Shown here piece by piece: positions 16,134-25,068 of a stretch of 64,000 bases of DNA. Each line of letters begins with the position of its first letter. The stretch's first letter is position 1. Made by a program: the position numbers and the translations under genes. The notes below the pieces were generated by a model, which ran no database searches, was not told where the DNA came from, and saw only the letters and a program-made list of their open reading frames with translations. Origin of the DNA: Novosphingobium sp. SG919 (GTDB taxonomy: Bacteria > Pseudomonadota > Alphaproteobacteria > Sphingomonadales > Sphingomonadaceae); contig NZ_JABCNG010000002.1 of NCBI RefSeq assembly GCF_012932495.1, positions 496,001 to 560,000 on the forward strand, read 5' to 3'.

Positions 16134-19025
16134 TCACAGCTTGGCACGGGCGCCGAACAGGATGGTGCGGCCATAGTGGTTGTTTTCATAGTTCCGCTGG
16201 GCGGTCTGGTCAGTGAAGCGATAGCGATAGGCATCGGTCAGGTTGTTGCCGTCGATCGACAGTTCCAGCCACGGACGGATCTTGTAGCGCACGGCCGCAT
16301 CGACGCTGGTGTACGAACCATAGCCTTCGAACACGTTGCCCGTGGCGCTGGTGCCATCGACGAACGGGCCGCGATAGCTGACCGAACCGCGCAGGCTGAA
16401 CTTGCCGTCGTCATAATAGAGCGTGGCGTTCCACGCCTTCTTCGACACGTTGAGCAGGGTCTGGTTGTAGATCGCCGAAACCCCGGCCAGCGTGCAGGCG
16501 CCCGCCGTGTTGCGGGTGCAGGCACTCACCGCCGGGCCGGTGATGGTGTAATCGGCATCGCTCTTGATCAGCGTGGCATTGCCCTGGAACCCGGTGTGGC
16601 TGAGGAAGCCGGGCAGGAACGGGAAGGGCAGTTGCAGCGCGATTTCCAGGCCCTTGAGCGTCGCACCGGTGCCGTTGACTTGCGAGGAAACGATGTATTC
16701 CTGGGCCGGATCATAGTTGATGTAGGCCGGCGAACTGGGCGTGAGAACCGAACGATCGAGGCCCAGTTGCGGCAGCGTGGCAACATACGTGCCCGCCACC
16801 GGGAAGCTTTCGATCTGCTTGATGAACCCGGCCACCGAGATCAGCGCCTGCGGCGCGAAATACCATTCAGCCGAAACGTCGAAATTGGTGGCGCGATAGG
16901 GGTTGAGGAACGGATTGCCGAAGGTGACGCGATAGTTGAACCCGTCGACCGAACCACCGGGGTTGAGATTGCCCAGCGAAGGCCGGGTGATGACCTTGGC
17001 GATGGCGCCGCGCAGAATCACGTCGCGATGCGGATAGAGTGCGATGTTGAACGAAGGCAGCCAGTCGTCATAGGTCCGGCCCACCGTGGCCGCGACCCCT
17101 GCGGTATAGCCGGTGGAGCGCTGGTCGGTGTGGGCATAGCGGATCCCCGCGTTGCCGGCATATTCCAGCCCGAGCAGATCGCCCTTCACGTCGAACTGCA
17201 GGTATCCGCCCGACGTGGTTTCCTGCACCTGGCGGTTGGAGCCGAGGTCTTCCACCGCGGTGCGGCCATAAAGCTTGGTATAGGCCGAGGCCGCATCGAT
17301 ATTGGCCGCGAGGAATTGCGAGGTGGTGCCACCCGGTTGCCCGGAATCGCCCAGGCTGACGAGGTCGGAAATGCTCGAGGTGACGGGCAGGCCATAGACG
17401 CTGGACGAGCAGGTGGTGGTGCCGAGGATCAGGTCGGGCTTGCCATTGCCCGAACAGGCGACGGTGTCGCGCGTCCACAACTGGGTCTGGAAGTTATAGC
17501 GGCGCCACATCCCGCCAAGCTTGACGGTAAAGCCCTTGGTCACATCCCATTCGGTGCGCAGTTGCACGGTCTTGAACTTGTTGGTGACGTAAGACGGGCG
17601 ATCGCGGATTTCGGCCAGCTGGAAATTCGCCGGGTTGGTCACGTCGATGCCATAGCTCAGCACGGGCGATTTCATGTTGCTGTAATCGAACGTGAAACCG
17701 TTGGCACCCTTGCTATCGTAGGCGATCGTGCTTTCCACCGGAATATCGGCATCGGATTGCGAGAACCCGCCCAGCAAAGTGAAGCGCAAGCTGTCCGAAA
17801 CGTCCTGGTCCCACGTGGCGCCCACTTGGTAGAACTTGGTCTGCGACTGGCGCAAATAGCTTTCGGTGCGGACATAGGCGTTGTTGAACGTGCCGCTGAC
17901 CATGTTGCCATTGCTGTCATACGTGGGGTTGACCACGTTGAAGCTGCGCTCGTTGGAGCGGGCCAGCACTTCCAGCCACTTTTCCTTGCGGTCTTCCTTG
18001 AACGAGGAATAGAGCGCGTCGATCGAGATCTTGGTGTGGGTGCTGGGCTCGAACTGGATCGAGCCGGTCAGGCCCAGGCGGCGGCGATCGTGCTCCACCA
18101 CGCCATAGCGCGGAATGCGCGGGTGGAACGACAGGGCGGCGGCATCACAAGCGGTCGACGGGCGATAGAAACCGCCGCTGTTGACCGCCGTACCGCCGGT
18201 GTCGCCCGCCACCGAATAGAAGCACGGCGTGCCGTTGACCGAATTGAAATAGGCCTGCGACCAGCGCACCGTGTTGTTGCCGCTTTCCAGCGTATCGGTG
18301 TGCGAATAGGCGGCCGAGACATTCACGCCCAGCGTGCCGGCGTCGTTCTTCCACGACAGCAGCCCGGCCACGCGCGGGCCGACGTTCTTCGACAGGCTGT
18401 TGTACGAACCCTGCACGTTGAGCACCGCGGTCAGGCCGGTCTTGCCCGCCAGTGGATTGCCGGTGTTGAGATCGACCACCGCGCCCAGCGAGCCTTCGTC
18501 AAGGCTCGCCTCGGCCGTCTTGTGCACCACCAGGCTGCTGAACAGTTCCGAAGCGAAGACGTTGAAATCGAACGAGCGATCGCGGTTGGCCGAGGCGCCG
18601 TCGGACGAAGTGGTGATCGTTTCCAGGCCATTCACGCGCACGCGGGTGAACTGGGCGCCCAACCCGCGCACGGTGATTGCGCGGCCTTCGCCGCCATCCT
18701 TCTGGATCGAGATGCCGGGAATGCGCTGGAGGGATTCGGCGATGTTCTGGTCGGGGAACTTGGCGATGTCTTCGGCCACGACGGCATCCACCGCCGAGAC
18801 CGAATTGCGCTTTACATTCAGCGCGGCCTGAAGCGATTGGCGAAAGCCGGTGACGATGATCGCCGGGGTCTGGTCTTCGCCGGTGCCGGGCGCGGCTGCC
18901 TCTGCAGCGGGTGGCGCGGCGTCCTGCGGCGCCGCTTGGGCCTGGGCGCCGTGCGGCAGGGCGAGCGCGCTGCCGGCGAACAGCGCGATCTTCAGCGTCG
19001 AAACTCGGGAAACATTCTTGCGCAT
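16134..19025 (-). CDS. TonB-dependent receptor (Caulobacter/Xanthomonas class), probable oligouronide importer
   Basis: This 963-aa outer-membrane TonB-dependent receptor has a signal peptide ending near QAQA, a TonB box PAIIVTGFR at about 53-61, and the plug signature of the Xanthomonas/Caulobacter class (SAVDAVVAEDIAKFPDQN and AESLQRIPGISI). A 22-strand-type barrel follows, ending in the terminal GARAKL. ATG 19025, preceded by AGAGGGG, was chosen over an in-frame start at 19157. Two ACCGGT-type operators lie upstream (19058 and 19196), so it belongs to the uronate regulon. It leads the operon receptor-esterase-LacI-1. The ligand is inferred to be a pectin or uronide oligomer. Confidence 0.93.
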   Translation of the reverse strand: MRKNVSRVSTLKIALFAGSALALPHGAQAQAAPQDAAPPAAEAAAPGTGEDQTPAIIVTGFRQSLQAALNVKRNSVSAVDAVVAEDIAKFPDQNIAESLQRIPGISIQKDGGEGRAITVRGLGAQFTRVRVNGLETITTSSDGASANRDRSFDFNVFASELFSSLVVHKTAEASLDEGSLGAVVDLNTGNPLAGKTGLTAVLNVQGSYNSLSKNVGPRVAGLLSWKNDAGTLGVNVSAAYSHTDTLESGNNTVRWSQAYFNSVNGTPCFYSVAGDTGGTAVNSGGFYRPSTACDAAALSFHPRIPRYGVVEHDRRRLGLTGSIQFEPSTHTKISIDALYSSFKEDRKEKWLEVLARSNERSFNVVNPTYDSNGNMVSGTFNNAYVRTESYLRQSQTKFYQVGATWDQDVSDSLRFTLLGGFSQSDADIPVESTIAYDSKGANGFTFDYSNMKSPVLSYGIDVTNPANFQLAEIRDRPSYVTNKFKTVQLRTEWDVTKGFTVKLGGMWRRYNFQTQLWTRDTVACSGNGKPDLILGTTTCSSSVYGLPVTSSISDLVSLGDSGQPGGTTSQFLAANIDAASAYTKLYGRTAVEDLGSNRQVQETTSGGYLQFDVKGDLLGLEYAGNAGIRYAHTDQRSTGYTAGVAATVGRTYDDWLPSFNIALYPHRDVILRGAIAKVITRPSLGNLNPGGSVDGFNYRVTFGNPFLNPYRATNFDVSAEWYFAPQALISVAGFIKQIESFPVAGTYVATLPQLGLDRSVLTPSSPAYINYDPAQEYIVSSQVNGTGATLKGLEIALQLPFPFLPGFLSHTGFQGNATLIKSDADYTITGPAVSACTRNTAGACTLAGVSAIYNQTLLNVSKKAWNATLYYDDGKFSLRGSVSYRGPFVDGTSATGNVFEGYGSYTSVDAAVRYKIRPWLELSIDGNNLTDAYRYRFTDQTAQRNYENNHYGRTILFGARAKL

Positions 19026-19057
19026 CGTAACATCCCCTCTCAGCCCGTGAGGCTGGA

Positions 19058-19071
19058 TGATACCGGTGTCA
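19058..19071. promoter_or_regulatory. LacI-type operator upstream of the TonB receptor (proximal)
   Basis: TGATACCGGTGTCA is palindromic at all but one base pair. It lies 33 nt before the receptor ATG. On the minus strand the site reads as part of TTGACACCGG, so a bound repressor would cover a -35-like TTGACA. Confidence 0.65.
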
Positions 19072-19195
19072 ACAATGCACGCAATGGCTTGCATCGATCC
19101 GGCAACACTACTCCCATCCGCGCACGGCGGATCGCCCGGAAGTTGGACCGGGCTCATTGTTTTCGGTGACGTTTCCCCGCCAGCAAGCGAGGAAA

Positions 19196-19209
19196 GGTAA
19201 CCGGTGTCA
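19196..19209. promoter_or_regulatory. LacI-type operator upstream of the TonB receptor (distal)
   Basis: GGTAACCGGTGTCA is identical, base for base, to the site in front of kduI (23636-23649) and to the minus-strand reading of the site in front of lacI-2. Its distance of 125 bp from the proximal site would allow looping by a tetrameric or paired repressor. Confidence 0.65.
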
Positions 19210-19383
19210 TTACAATATGTTTTGCAGCACGATCATGCCCCTGTCAAGAACCCCGTTGCAAACCGTTGGATGAAGAAAATAGTCGATAAAGCAATAATTT
19301 AATCTGAATTCACATCGCCGGGAAAGCGGTTTTTGCGCGCCGTCTCGGCGCTTTGGCCGGGCTGCGTGCGAGTGATTCGCACA

Positions 19384-20949
19384 TCAGCTGCCCGGCTGCA
19401 CATAAGGCGCCGTGGCCCAGATCCGGCGCTGCCAGCCGCGCGGGTCGTCGGCCATGTGGGGGGCGTCGTCGAACACCATCGTGGCGCGCTGCGGCAGGCG
19501 ATAGGGCGCCCAATCGGGCAAGCCCCACCCGGCCCCACCGGGCCGCCCGCCGCGCGCCAGCCCGGCAAAGGCCGCCATCATCGTCGCGCTCAGCTTGCGG
19601 GCAGCGGCATCGGTGCCGGAATAGCTGCCCGGTGCATCGAGCGTGCCGAAGACATAGGGAATATCGTCGGTATGCGCCGCGCCGCGCAAGGGATCGCGTG
19701 GGGAAGGGCGGTCAAGCTGATAGACCCAGGTCTGCGACGCGCCGGCCGCCGCGCGGGCATCGGCCTCGATCACTTGGCCCGGCCAGGAACGCCCGGCCGT
19801 GGTGGCGGCGTAATAGACCTGCTCCGCGCTCCACGTCGGCGCTTGGGCACGGTATTGCGCCACCACCCATTGCGGATCGAGGTCGATCTTCACTTCGGCC
19901 GCAATGCGCGCAGGCAAATTGTCCCACGAAAGTCCGGCCAGCTTGGGGCCGCGCGGATCGAGGAACGCGCGCGTTTCATCACGCACATTGCCCAGGATCA
20001 TCGGCACGCCCAGCGATTGTGGCGCCGCATCGGGCCAGAACGGGTGGCGTGGCAGGTTCGTCATGTCCAGCACCGGGCCGAAATAGACACTGCCACCCAT
20101 GATCGGATCGGTGGCATCGAGTGCTTCGATCAGCCGTGCGATCGGCAGCGTTCGCAAGGACTCCACGTCGCTGACGTCCAGCCGCTGCATCAGCGCGCGG
20201 GTACGCGCCAGGGCATGGATCGGGCCGCTGGCCTGGACTTGCTGCCCGCTCATCGTCGCGGCGGCGTGGAACAGGCCCTTGGCTGCTGGCATGGCCATCA
20301 GCGTGGCGATCTTGGCTCCGCCGCCCGATTGGCCAAAGACCATGACCCGCGTGGGATCACCGCCGAACGCGGCGATATGATCGCGCACCCATTGCAGTGC
20401 CAGGATCAGATCGAGTTGTCCCAGATTGCCGCTATCGGCAAAGCGCGGATCGAGCGGCTTGAGCCAGGCATAGCCCAATGGTCCCAGGCGGTGGTTGACG
20501 CTCACCACCACCACATCGCCACCGGCCGCGAGCCGCCCGCCGTGGGTCAACGGATCGGTGACGGAGCCATTGGCATAAGCACCGCCGTGAAAATAGACCA
20601 TGACCGCGCGGCTAGCGCGCGGGTGCGCCTCGGGCGTCCACACGTTGAGGAATAGGCAATCCTCGCTTTGCGGCGCGTCTGCCATGCCGCGCTGCGGGCA
20701 GACCGGTCCGAACCGCGTGGCATCCACGGTCTCTCCGGTGAAGGGCTCTGCCACGGCGCGGGCAAAGCGGCTGGCGCGGCCATAGCGGATGCCCTTGAAC
20801 GCCATGACGCCTTCCTCGCGCATGCCGCGATAGCGCCCCACCTGGGGTTGCGTTGGAGACGCCGCGCGCAAGGGCAGCGGCGCCAGCGCGGCTATGGCGG
20901 TGGCGCCCGTGACCAAACTTCGCCGGGTAATCGGTCCCATCCTGCCCAC
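19384..20949 (-). CDS. Type-B carboxylesterase, Tat-exported
   Basis: This 521-aa carboxylesterase of the COesterase family has an N-terminal twin-arginine signal (ITRRSLVTGATA) and cleavage near LRAA. Family marks are SEDCLFLNVWTP at about 95-106, YFHGGAYANGS, the nucleophile elbow GQSGGGAK and the conserved DQ-equivalent segment NLGQLDLILALQWVRDHI. It is the last gene of kduI-kduD-kdgK-esterase, 26 nt after kdgK. In this context it should remove ester substituents (acetyl, methyl or feruloyl) from pectic oligosaccharides outside the cytoplasm. The exact ester is unknown. Confidence 0.88.
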   Translation of the reverse strand: MGRMGPITRRSLVTGATAIAALAPLPLRAASPTQPQVGRYRGMREEGVMAFKGIRYGRASRFARAVAEPFTGETVDATRFGPVCPQRGMADAPQSEDCLFLNVWTPEAHPRASRAVMVYFHGGAYANGSVTDPLTHGGRLAAGGDVVVVSVNHRLGPLGYAWLKPLDPRFADSGNLGQLDLILALQWVRDHIAAFGGDPTRVMVFGQSGGGAKIATLMAMPAAKGLFHAAATMSGQQVQASGPIHALARTRALMQRLDVSDVESLRTLPIARLIEALDATDPIMGGSVYFGPVLDMTNLPRHPFWPDAAPQSLGVPMILGNVRDETRAFLDPRGPKLAGLSWDNLPARIAAEVKIDLDPQWVVAQYRAQAPTWSAEQVYYAATTAGRSWPGQVIEADARAAAGASQTWVYQLDRPSPRDPLRGAAHTDDIPYVFGTLDAPGSYSGTDAAARKLSATMMAAFAGLARGGRPGGAGWGLPDWAPYRLPQRATMVFDDAPHMADDPRGWQRRIWATAPYVQPGS

Positions 20950-20975
20950 TCCCGTTTGTTGTTCTGCTGGCGGCC

Positions 20976-21995
20976 TCAGCGCCGCACATCACCACCGCTG
21001 GCGGAGAATGCATCGAGTTCGGCGCGCGGGATCGTGCACATGTCGCCGGGCTGGCTGTGCTTGAGCGCGGTATAGGCGAGGCCCGCCTGGGCCATGGCGG
21101 CCACATCGCCGCGTTCGAGCCAGGCGTGCAGCACGCCGGCGGCAAAGGCGTCGCCGGTGCCGATGCGGTCGACGATGCCAGTCACGTCCACTTCGGCGGT
21201 CTGGTGCGCGGCGTCGCGCGCATCGACGCGGGCGGCGATGCGGTGGTGGTCGGGCCCGGCGATGTGGCGCGCGGTCGAGGCGATCAGGGTGAGGCGCGGG
21301 AAGGCGGCGAAGGCGGCTTGGGCGGCTTCGCGCCGCCGGTCGGCACCGTCGCCGGAAAAGGGCTGGGCCAGCAACAGCGCGATATCGCGGTGGTTGCCGA
21401 TCATGATACTGGCCGATTGCATCAGCCCGGCCAGGATCGCGCGCGGATCGCTATCCCACGCCTCCCACAGCATGGCGCGGTAATTGCCGTCGAAGCAGAT
21501 CGGCACGCCCGCGGCATCAGCCGCCGCCACCGCCGCCTGCGCCAGGGCCACGCCGCCCGGTCCCAGTGCCGGGGTGATGCCCGACAGGTGCAGCAGCGCC
21601 GCGCCATCGAGCGCTGCGGCAAAGTCGAATTCGTCCGGCCGCGACAGCGCAAACACGCTGCCGGCACGATCATAGGTGATTGTCGAGGGGCGCAGGCCCG
21701 CGCCGCTTTCCAGGAAATAGAGGCCCATGCGCCCCGCACCGCGGCCCACGTGGCGCGTGTCCACCCCGGCCGCGCCCAGCGCCGCGCGCGCCTTGTCGCC
21801 CAGCGGGCTGGCCGGCAGGCGGGTGAGCATCGCGGCCTGGTGGCCCAGCGCGGAGAGGCCAGCGGCCACGTTGGCTTCTGCTCCGCCCACCACCAGGTCC
21901 AGGCGTTCGCTTTGCTGCATCAGCCGCGCGCCGGGTGTGGCCAGGCGCAGCAGCACCTCACCAAAGCACACGACGTGCCCCAAACGCGCGCTCAT
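20976..21995 (-). CDS. kdgK: 2-keto-3-deoxygluconate kinase
   Basis: KdgK phosphorylates KDG to KDPG for cleavage by KDPG aldolase. The 339-aa PfkB-family sugar kinase starts with HVVCFGEVLLRLATPG and has GGAEANVAAGLSALG at about 37-51 and the C-terminal ATP/anion-hole signature GTGDAFAAG. The ATG at 21995 overlaps the kduD stop (ATGA). The open frame continues far upstream through kduD and kduI, but that is antisense-free coding noise in a GC-rich frame, not a fusion. No KDPG aldolase gene is in the window. Confidence 0.93.
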   Translation of the reverse strand: MSARLGHVVCFGEVLLRLATPGARLMQQSERLDLVVGGAEANVAAGLSALGHQAAMLTRLPASPLGDKARAALGAAGVDTRHVGRGAGRMGLYFLESGAGLRPSTITYDRAGSVFALSRPDEFDFAAALDGAALLHLSGITPALGPGGVALAQAAVAAADAAGVPICFDGNYRAMLWEAWDSDPRAILAGLMQSASIMIGNHRDIALLLAQPFSGDGADRRREAAQAAFAAFPRLTLIASTARHIAGPDHHRIAARVDARDAAHQTAEVDVTGIVDRIGTGDAFAAGVLHAWLERGDVAAMAQAGLAYTALKHSQPGDMCTIPRAELDAFSASGGDVRR

Positions 21996-22747
21996 CGCGC
22001 CAGCCAGCCGCCGTCCACCGCCAGGACATGGCCGGTGACATAGTTCGACGCGGGCGAGGCAAGGAACACCGCCGCGCCGGCAATGTCTTGCGGGTCGCCC
22101 CAGCGGCCGGCGGGAATGCGTTCCAGAATCTGGCGGTTGCGGGTCTCGTCGGCCTGGAGCGCGGCGGTGTTGTTGGTGGCGATATAGCCGGGCGCGATCG
22201 CGTTGACCTGCACGCCATGGGGCGCCAGTTCGTTGGCCATGGCCTTGGTCACCCCGCCCACGCCCGATTTGGCCGCGGCATAGCTGGGCACGCGGATGCC
22301 GCCCTGGAAGGTGAGCAGCGAAGCGATGTTGATGATCTTGCCGCCGCCCTGCGCCACCATCCCGCGCGCGGCCGCCTGGCTGAGGAAGAACAGCGTCTTG
22401 AGGTTGGTGTCGATCACCGCGTCCCAATCCGCCTCGCTGAACTGAAGCAGATCGTCGCGGCGGATGATCCCGGCGTTGTTCACCAGGATGTCGATCCGCC
22501 CGAGCGCGGAGACGGCCTCGTCCACCACGCGCGCCACCGGTTCGGTGCTGGACAGATCGGCAGTGATGTTCACCGCGCGGCGCCCGGCCTGGGCGACCAG
22601 GTCGAGCGTTTGCGCAGGCTCTGACCGGCCGGCCAGGGCGACGTCCGCCCCGGCCTGCGCCAGGGCGACGGCAATCGCCTGGCCGATGCCGGTGTTGGCC
22701 CCGGTGACGAGCGCGGTCTTGCCCGCAAGGCTGAAGGAAATGGCCAT
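21992..22747 (-). CDS. kduD: 2-deoxy-D-gluconate 3-dehydrogenase / 2-dehydro-3-deoxy-gluconate 5-dehydrogenase
   Basis: This 251-aa short-chain dehydrogenase reduces 2,5-diketo-3-deoxygluconate to KDG after KduI. It shows the Rossmann motif TGANTGIG at about 15-22, NNAG at about 90, the active-site Ser region INIASLLTF and the catalytic YAAAK. FSLAGKTALVTGANTGIGQ at the N-terminus and the VTGHVLAVDGGWLAR end are characteristic of KduD. It lies 6 nt after kduI and overlaps kdgK, so the three steps from unsaturated uronate to KDPG are encoded as one unit. Confidence 0.93.
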   Translation of the reverse strand: MAISFSLAGKTALVTGANTGIGQAIAVALAQAGADVALAGRSEPAQTLDLVAQAGRRAVNITADLSSTEPVARVVDEAVSALGRIDILVNNAGIIRRDDLLQFSEADWDAVIDTNLKTLFFLSQAAARGMVAQGGGKIINIASLLTFQGGIRVPSYAAAKSGVGGVTKAMANELAPHGVQVNAIAPGYIATNNTAALQADETRNRQILERIPAGRWGDPQDIAGAAVFLASPASNYVTGHVLAVDGGWLAR

Positions 22748-22753
22748 CTGCGC

Positions 22754-23590
22754 TTACTTCAGCTGGCAGATGTCGAGCACGTTCATGTCGGTATAGTCGA
22801 GGTTTTCCCCGCCCATCGCCCAAATGAACGCATACTTCTTGGTGCCCGAGCCCATGTGGATCGACCAGGGCGGGCTGATCACCGCCTCTTCGTTGGCGAT
22901 GACCAGGTGGCGCATGCCGTCCGGCTCGCCCATGTAGTGGAACACGCGGTCGTTTTCCTGCGGAAGGTCGAAGTAGAGATAAATCTCGCTGCGGCGGTCG
23001 TGGAGGTGCGGGGGCATGGTGTTCCACACGCTGCCTTCTTCCAGCACGGTGAGGCCGAGCAGCAGTTGCGCGCTGTCGCAAACGCCGGGGATGACCAGCT
23101 GGTAGATCGTGCGCTGGTTGGAATTGGCCAGGTCCCCGCGCGCCAGCGGATTGGCCTGCTCCAGCGTGATGTGCTTGATCGGTAAAGCTTTGTGCGCGGG
23201 GGTAGAGGCAAGGTAGAACCGCGCGCCCTCGCCTTCGAACACCACCTCTTCGCTGCCCATGGGCACGTAGAGGCATTCCTTGTTGCCGACCGCAAAGCGC
23301 TGTCCGTCCACCGTGACGAAGCCCGGCCCACCGATATTGACCACGCCCATCTCGCGCCGCTCGAGCAGCGAATGGCCCGCCGCACTGGCCGGCGCCGTCT
23401 GCCGCGGCAGGGCCAGCGGCTCGGCTCCAGGCACGGCCCCGCCGATCACGAAGCGCTCGTTGTGCGAATAGTTGAGGTTCACTTCGCCCGCCACGAACAT
23501 GCCCGATACCAGGTAGCGATCGCGCAGCGCTTCGTTCGATACCCCGTCCATCATGTCCGGATGCGTGGCGTGATAGGTCTTGGCAAACAT
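22754..23590 (-). CDS. kduI: 5-keto-4-deoxyuronate isomerase
   Basis: KduI isomerises 5-keto-4-deoxyuronate, from unsaturated oligouronide ends, to 2,5-diketo-3-deoxygluconate. The 278-aa cupin is exactly the length of the enterobacterial enzyme and has the zinc motif HLHDRRSE at about residues 196-203 plus the later His in SIHMGSG. I chose the ATG at 23590, preceded by GAGGGAGAG. An in-frame extension to 23734 would translate through the operator at 23636-23649 and is rejected. It is the first gene of the kdu-kdg operon. Confidence 0.95.
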   Translation of the reverse strand: MFAKTYHATHPDMMDGVSNEALRDRYLVSGMFVAGEVNLNYSHNERFVIGGAVPGAEPLALPRQTAPASAAGHSLLERREMGVVNIGGPGFVTVDGQRFAVGNKECLYVPMGSEEVVFEGEGARFYLASTPAHKALPIKHITLEQANPLARGDLANSNQRTIYQLVIPGVCDSAQLLLGLTVLEEGSVWNTMPPHLHDRRSEIYLYFDLPQENDRVFHYMGEPDGMRHLVIANEEAVISPPWSIHMGSGTKKYAFIWAMGGENLDYTDMNVLDICQLK

Positions 23591-23635
23591 GGCGCACTCT
23601 CCCTCGTCGCTCTTGAGGGCTTGGTATCGAGTTTG

Positions 23636-23649
23636 GGTAACCGGTGTCA
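23636..23649. promoter_or_regulatory. LacI-type operator upstream of kduI
   Basis: GGTAACCGGTGTCA lies 46 nt before the kduI ATG. On the coding strand it reads TTGACACCGGTTACC: the TTGACA is a perfect -35 hexamer, and GATACC 16 nt further could serve as -10. The operator would therefore block the -35 element. Confidence 0.7.
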
Positions 23650-23788
23650 ATGGCGTTTTGACCACCCCGGTTTTTGATCGGGACCGCGCCGGTCCATCGC
23701 GCGCGCGGATTGGGCGGCGGCGAATCGCTACCATCCTCCACGCTGTGTCTGACGCCGAGATGGTGGTTCCCCGCGTTTTCTATGCCGG

Positions 23789-24844
23789 TCAGGATTTCAG
23801 CGGCGGATGGTCTGACGAAGCGGTTTGATCCGGCACCCGCTCCACGGCCGATGCCCGCCGCACCAGGTCCGACGGGAAGAACGACGGCTCGCGCGCAGCG
23901 GTTTCGGGGCGGGTCAGCTTAAGCGCGGCGGTGCGGGCCATGGCGCGGATCGGCCAGCGCACGGTGGTGAGCGGGGGCCAGATGTGCGCGGCAATGGCGG
24001 TATCGTCAAAGCCGATGATCGACAGGTCCTGCGGCACGGTCAGGCCGCGCGCGCAGGCGGCGTGCAGGACGCCGGCCGCCATCTCGTCGTTGCTGGCGAA
24101 GATCGCGGTGGGCGGCGTCTTGCCGTCGAGCAGCGCGTCGCCGGCGGCCTGGCCCGATTCGAAGCGATAATCCCCGCGCGTCAGCAGCGCGGGGTCGATC
24201 GTCAGCCCGGCGCGGCCCATGCCGGCGATGAAGCCCAGCTCGCGCTCGCGGGCAGAGCGGAAGCCATCGGGCCCGGCGACAAAGCCGATCCGGCTATGGC
24301 CCAGCTCGGCCAGCCAGGCCACCGCCTCGCTCACTGCCTGCTGGTCGTTCGACGCCACCAGATGGGCTTCATCGTCCAGCCGGGCCGATCCCATGCGCAC
24401 CACGGTGCAGCCCAGATCGCGGCACAGCCGGGCCAGTTCGTCGTTCTCGGACAGCGGAGGGAGCAGCATCACGCCATAAAGCCGCTGCTGTTCGATGAAG
24501 CGGTGGATATCGTCGAGCAGGGTGGGCGAGTGACGATCGACCGGGCGCACCACCAGCGCGAATTCGGTGGCGCGGATCGTGTCGAGAATGCCCTCCTGCA
24601 CATTGAGCACCATCTGGGCGTTGGGGTTGTCGTGGATCAGCCCGATCAGGAAATTGCGCCGCAAGGCCAGCGCGCGCGCCTGGGGGTTGGGCACGTAATC
24701 GAGCTGGGCGATCACCGCTTCCACCTTTTCGCGGGTGGCCTGGTTGAGCAGGGGTGACTTGTTGATCACCCGGCTGACGGTCTTTTTCGACACCCCGGAA
24801 AGGCGCGCCACATCGTTGATCGTGGGTTTTGGCGCTTTGGCCAT
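23789..24844 (-). CDS. LacI-family transcriptional regulator (LacI-2), probable repressor of the kdu regulon
   Basis: This 351-aa repressor has a LacI helix-turn-helix at about 8-55 (TINDVARLSGVSKKTVSRVIN) and the effector-binding domain. The recognition helix carries Lys-Lys at the specificity positions. The ATG at 24844 has AGAAGGA 7-8 nt upstream; a frame starting at 24943 would contain the operator at 24928. Its own promoter and the divergent hydratase promoter each carry an ACCGGT-type site, the usual arrangement for an autoregulated local repressor. The kduI operon begins 198 nt beyond its stop. Homology to LacI-1 suggests the two arose by duplication. Confidence 0.9.
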   Translation of the reverse strand: MAKAPKPTINDVARLSGVSKKTVSRVINKSPLLNQATREKVEAVIAQLDYVPNPQARALALRRNFLIGLIHDNPNAQMVLNVQEGILDTIRATEFALVVRPVDRHSPTLLDDIHRFIEQQRLYGVMLLPPLSENDELARLCRDLGCTVVRMGSARLDDEAHLVASNDQQAVSEAVAWLAELGHSRIGFVAGPDGFRSARERELGFIAGMGRAGLTIDPALLTRGDYRFESGQAAGDALLDGKTPPTAIFASNDEMAAGVLHAACARGLTVPQDLSIIGFDDTAIAAHIWPPLTTVRWPIRAMARTAALKLTRPETAAREPSFFPSDLVRRASAVERVPDQTASSDHPPLKS

Positions 24845-24927
24845 GCGGTGTCCTTCTTGCCTCTCGTCGCGTCCAGATTTCTGGCCCCGATTTTCAGACT
24901 TGCCTTCGTCAGCGGTAAAAGGCAATA

Positions 24928-24941
24928 TGACACCGGTTACC
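24928..24941. promoter_or_regulatory. LacI-type operator upstream of lacI-2
   Basis: TGACACCGGTTACC lies 84 nt before the lacI-2 ATG and is the exact reverse complement of the sites at 19196 and 23636. It is probably the autoregulatory site and also affects the divergent hydratase promoter. Confidence 0.7.
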
Positions 24942-25015
24942 ATGCCGCAAGGCGCATGCTGCCCCGTTCACCGCGGGGCGCGGCAAATCATGTTCAACGG
25001 CGTTGTATCGGGTTT

Positions 25016-25029
25016 TGACACCGGTTTCC
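25016..25029. promoter_or_regulatory. LacI-type operator upstream of the hydratase-exuT-GH43 operon
   Basis: TGACACCGGTTTCC differs at one base from the 24928 site. It is preceded by T, giving TTGACA as a -35 hexamer for plus-strand transcription. It lies 40 nt before the hydratase ATG and 74 nt from the lacI-2 site. Confidence 0.68.
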
Positions 25030-25068
25030 AGGCCAGTGCCTTGTCCGATCCGCTTGAGGTAAGCTGGG

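Larger units (their letters stand above)
19026..19383. other. 358-nt intergenic region upstream of the TonB receptor gene
   Basis: There is no gene here. It contains two LacI-type operators (19058-19071 and 19196-19209). A TTGACA on the minus strand at 19068-19073 overlaps the first operator. A hairpin GCGCCG-TCT-CGGCGC lies at 19337-19354; it has no U-run in the minus-strand direction, so it is not a clear terminator for the carboxylesterase operon. The stretch 19260-19310 is noticeably AT-rich. Confidence 0.6.

Noticed and set aside
14745-19169. A 1474-codon open frame on the plus strand opposite the TonB receptor
   Set aside because: It is antisense to a well-supported receptor, has Arg/Gly/His-rich composition with no recognisable domain, and results from GC-rich codon usage.
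19337-19354. Hairpin GCGCCG-TCT-CGGCGC as terminator of the carboxylesterase operon
   Set aside because: In the minus-strand direction it is followed by an A-run, not a U-run; the short TTT is on the plus strand, where no gene ends.
20976-23741. An apparent 921-residue fusion joining the kdgK frame to frames over kduD and kduI
   Set aside because: Only the part from 21995 down is kinase-like; the upstream part is out of frame with the clear kduD and kduI genes and has no protein family character.
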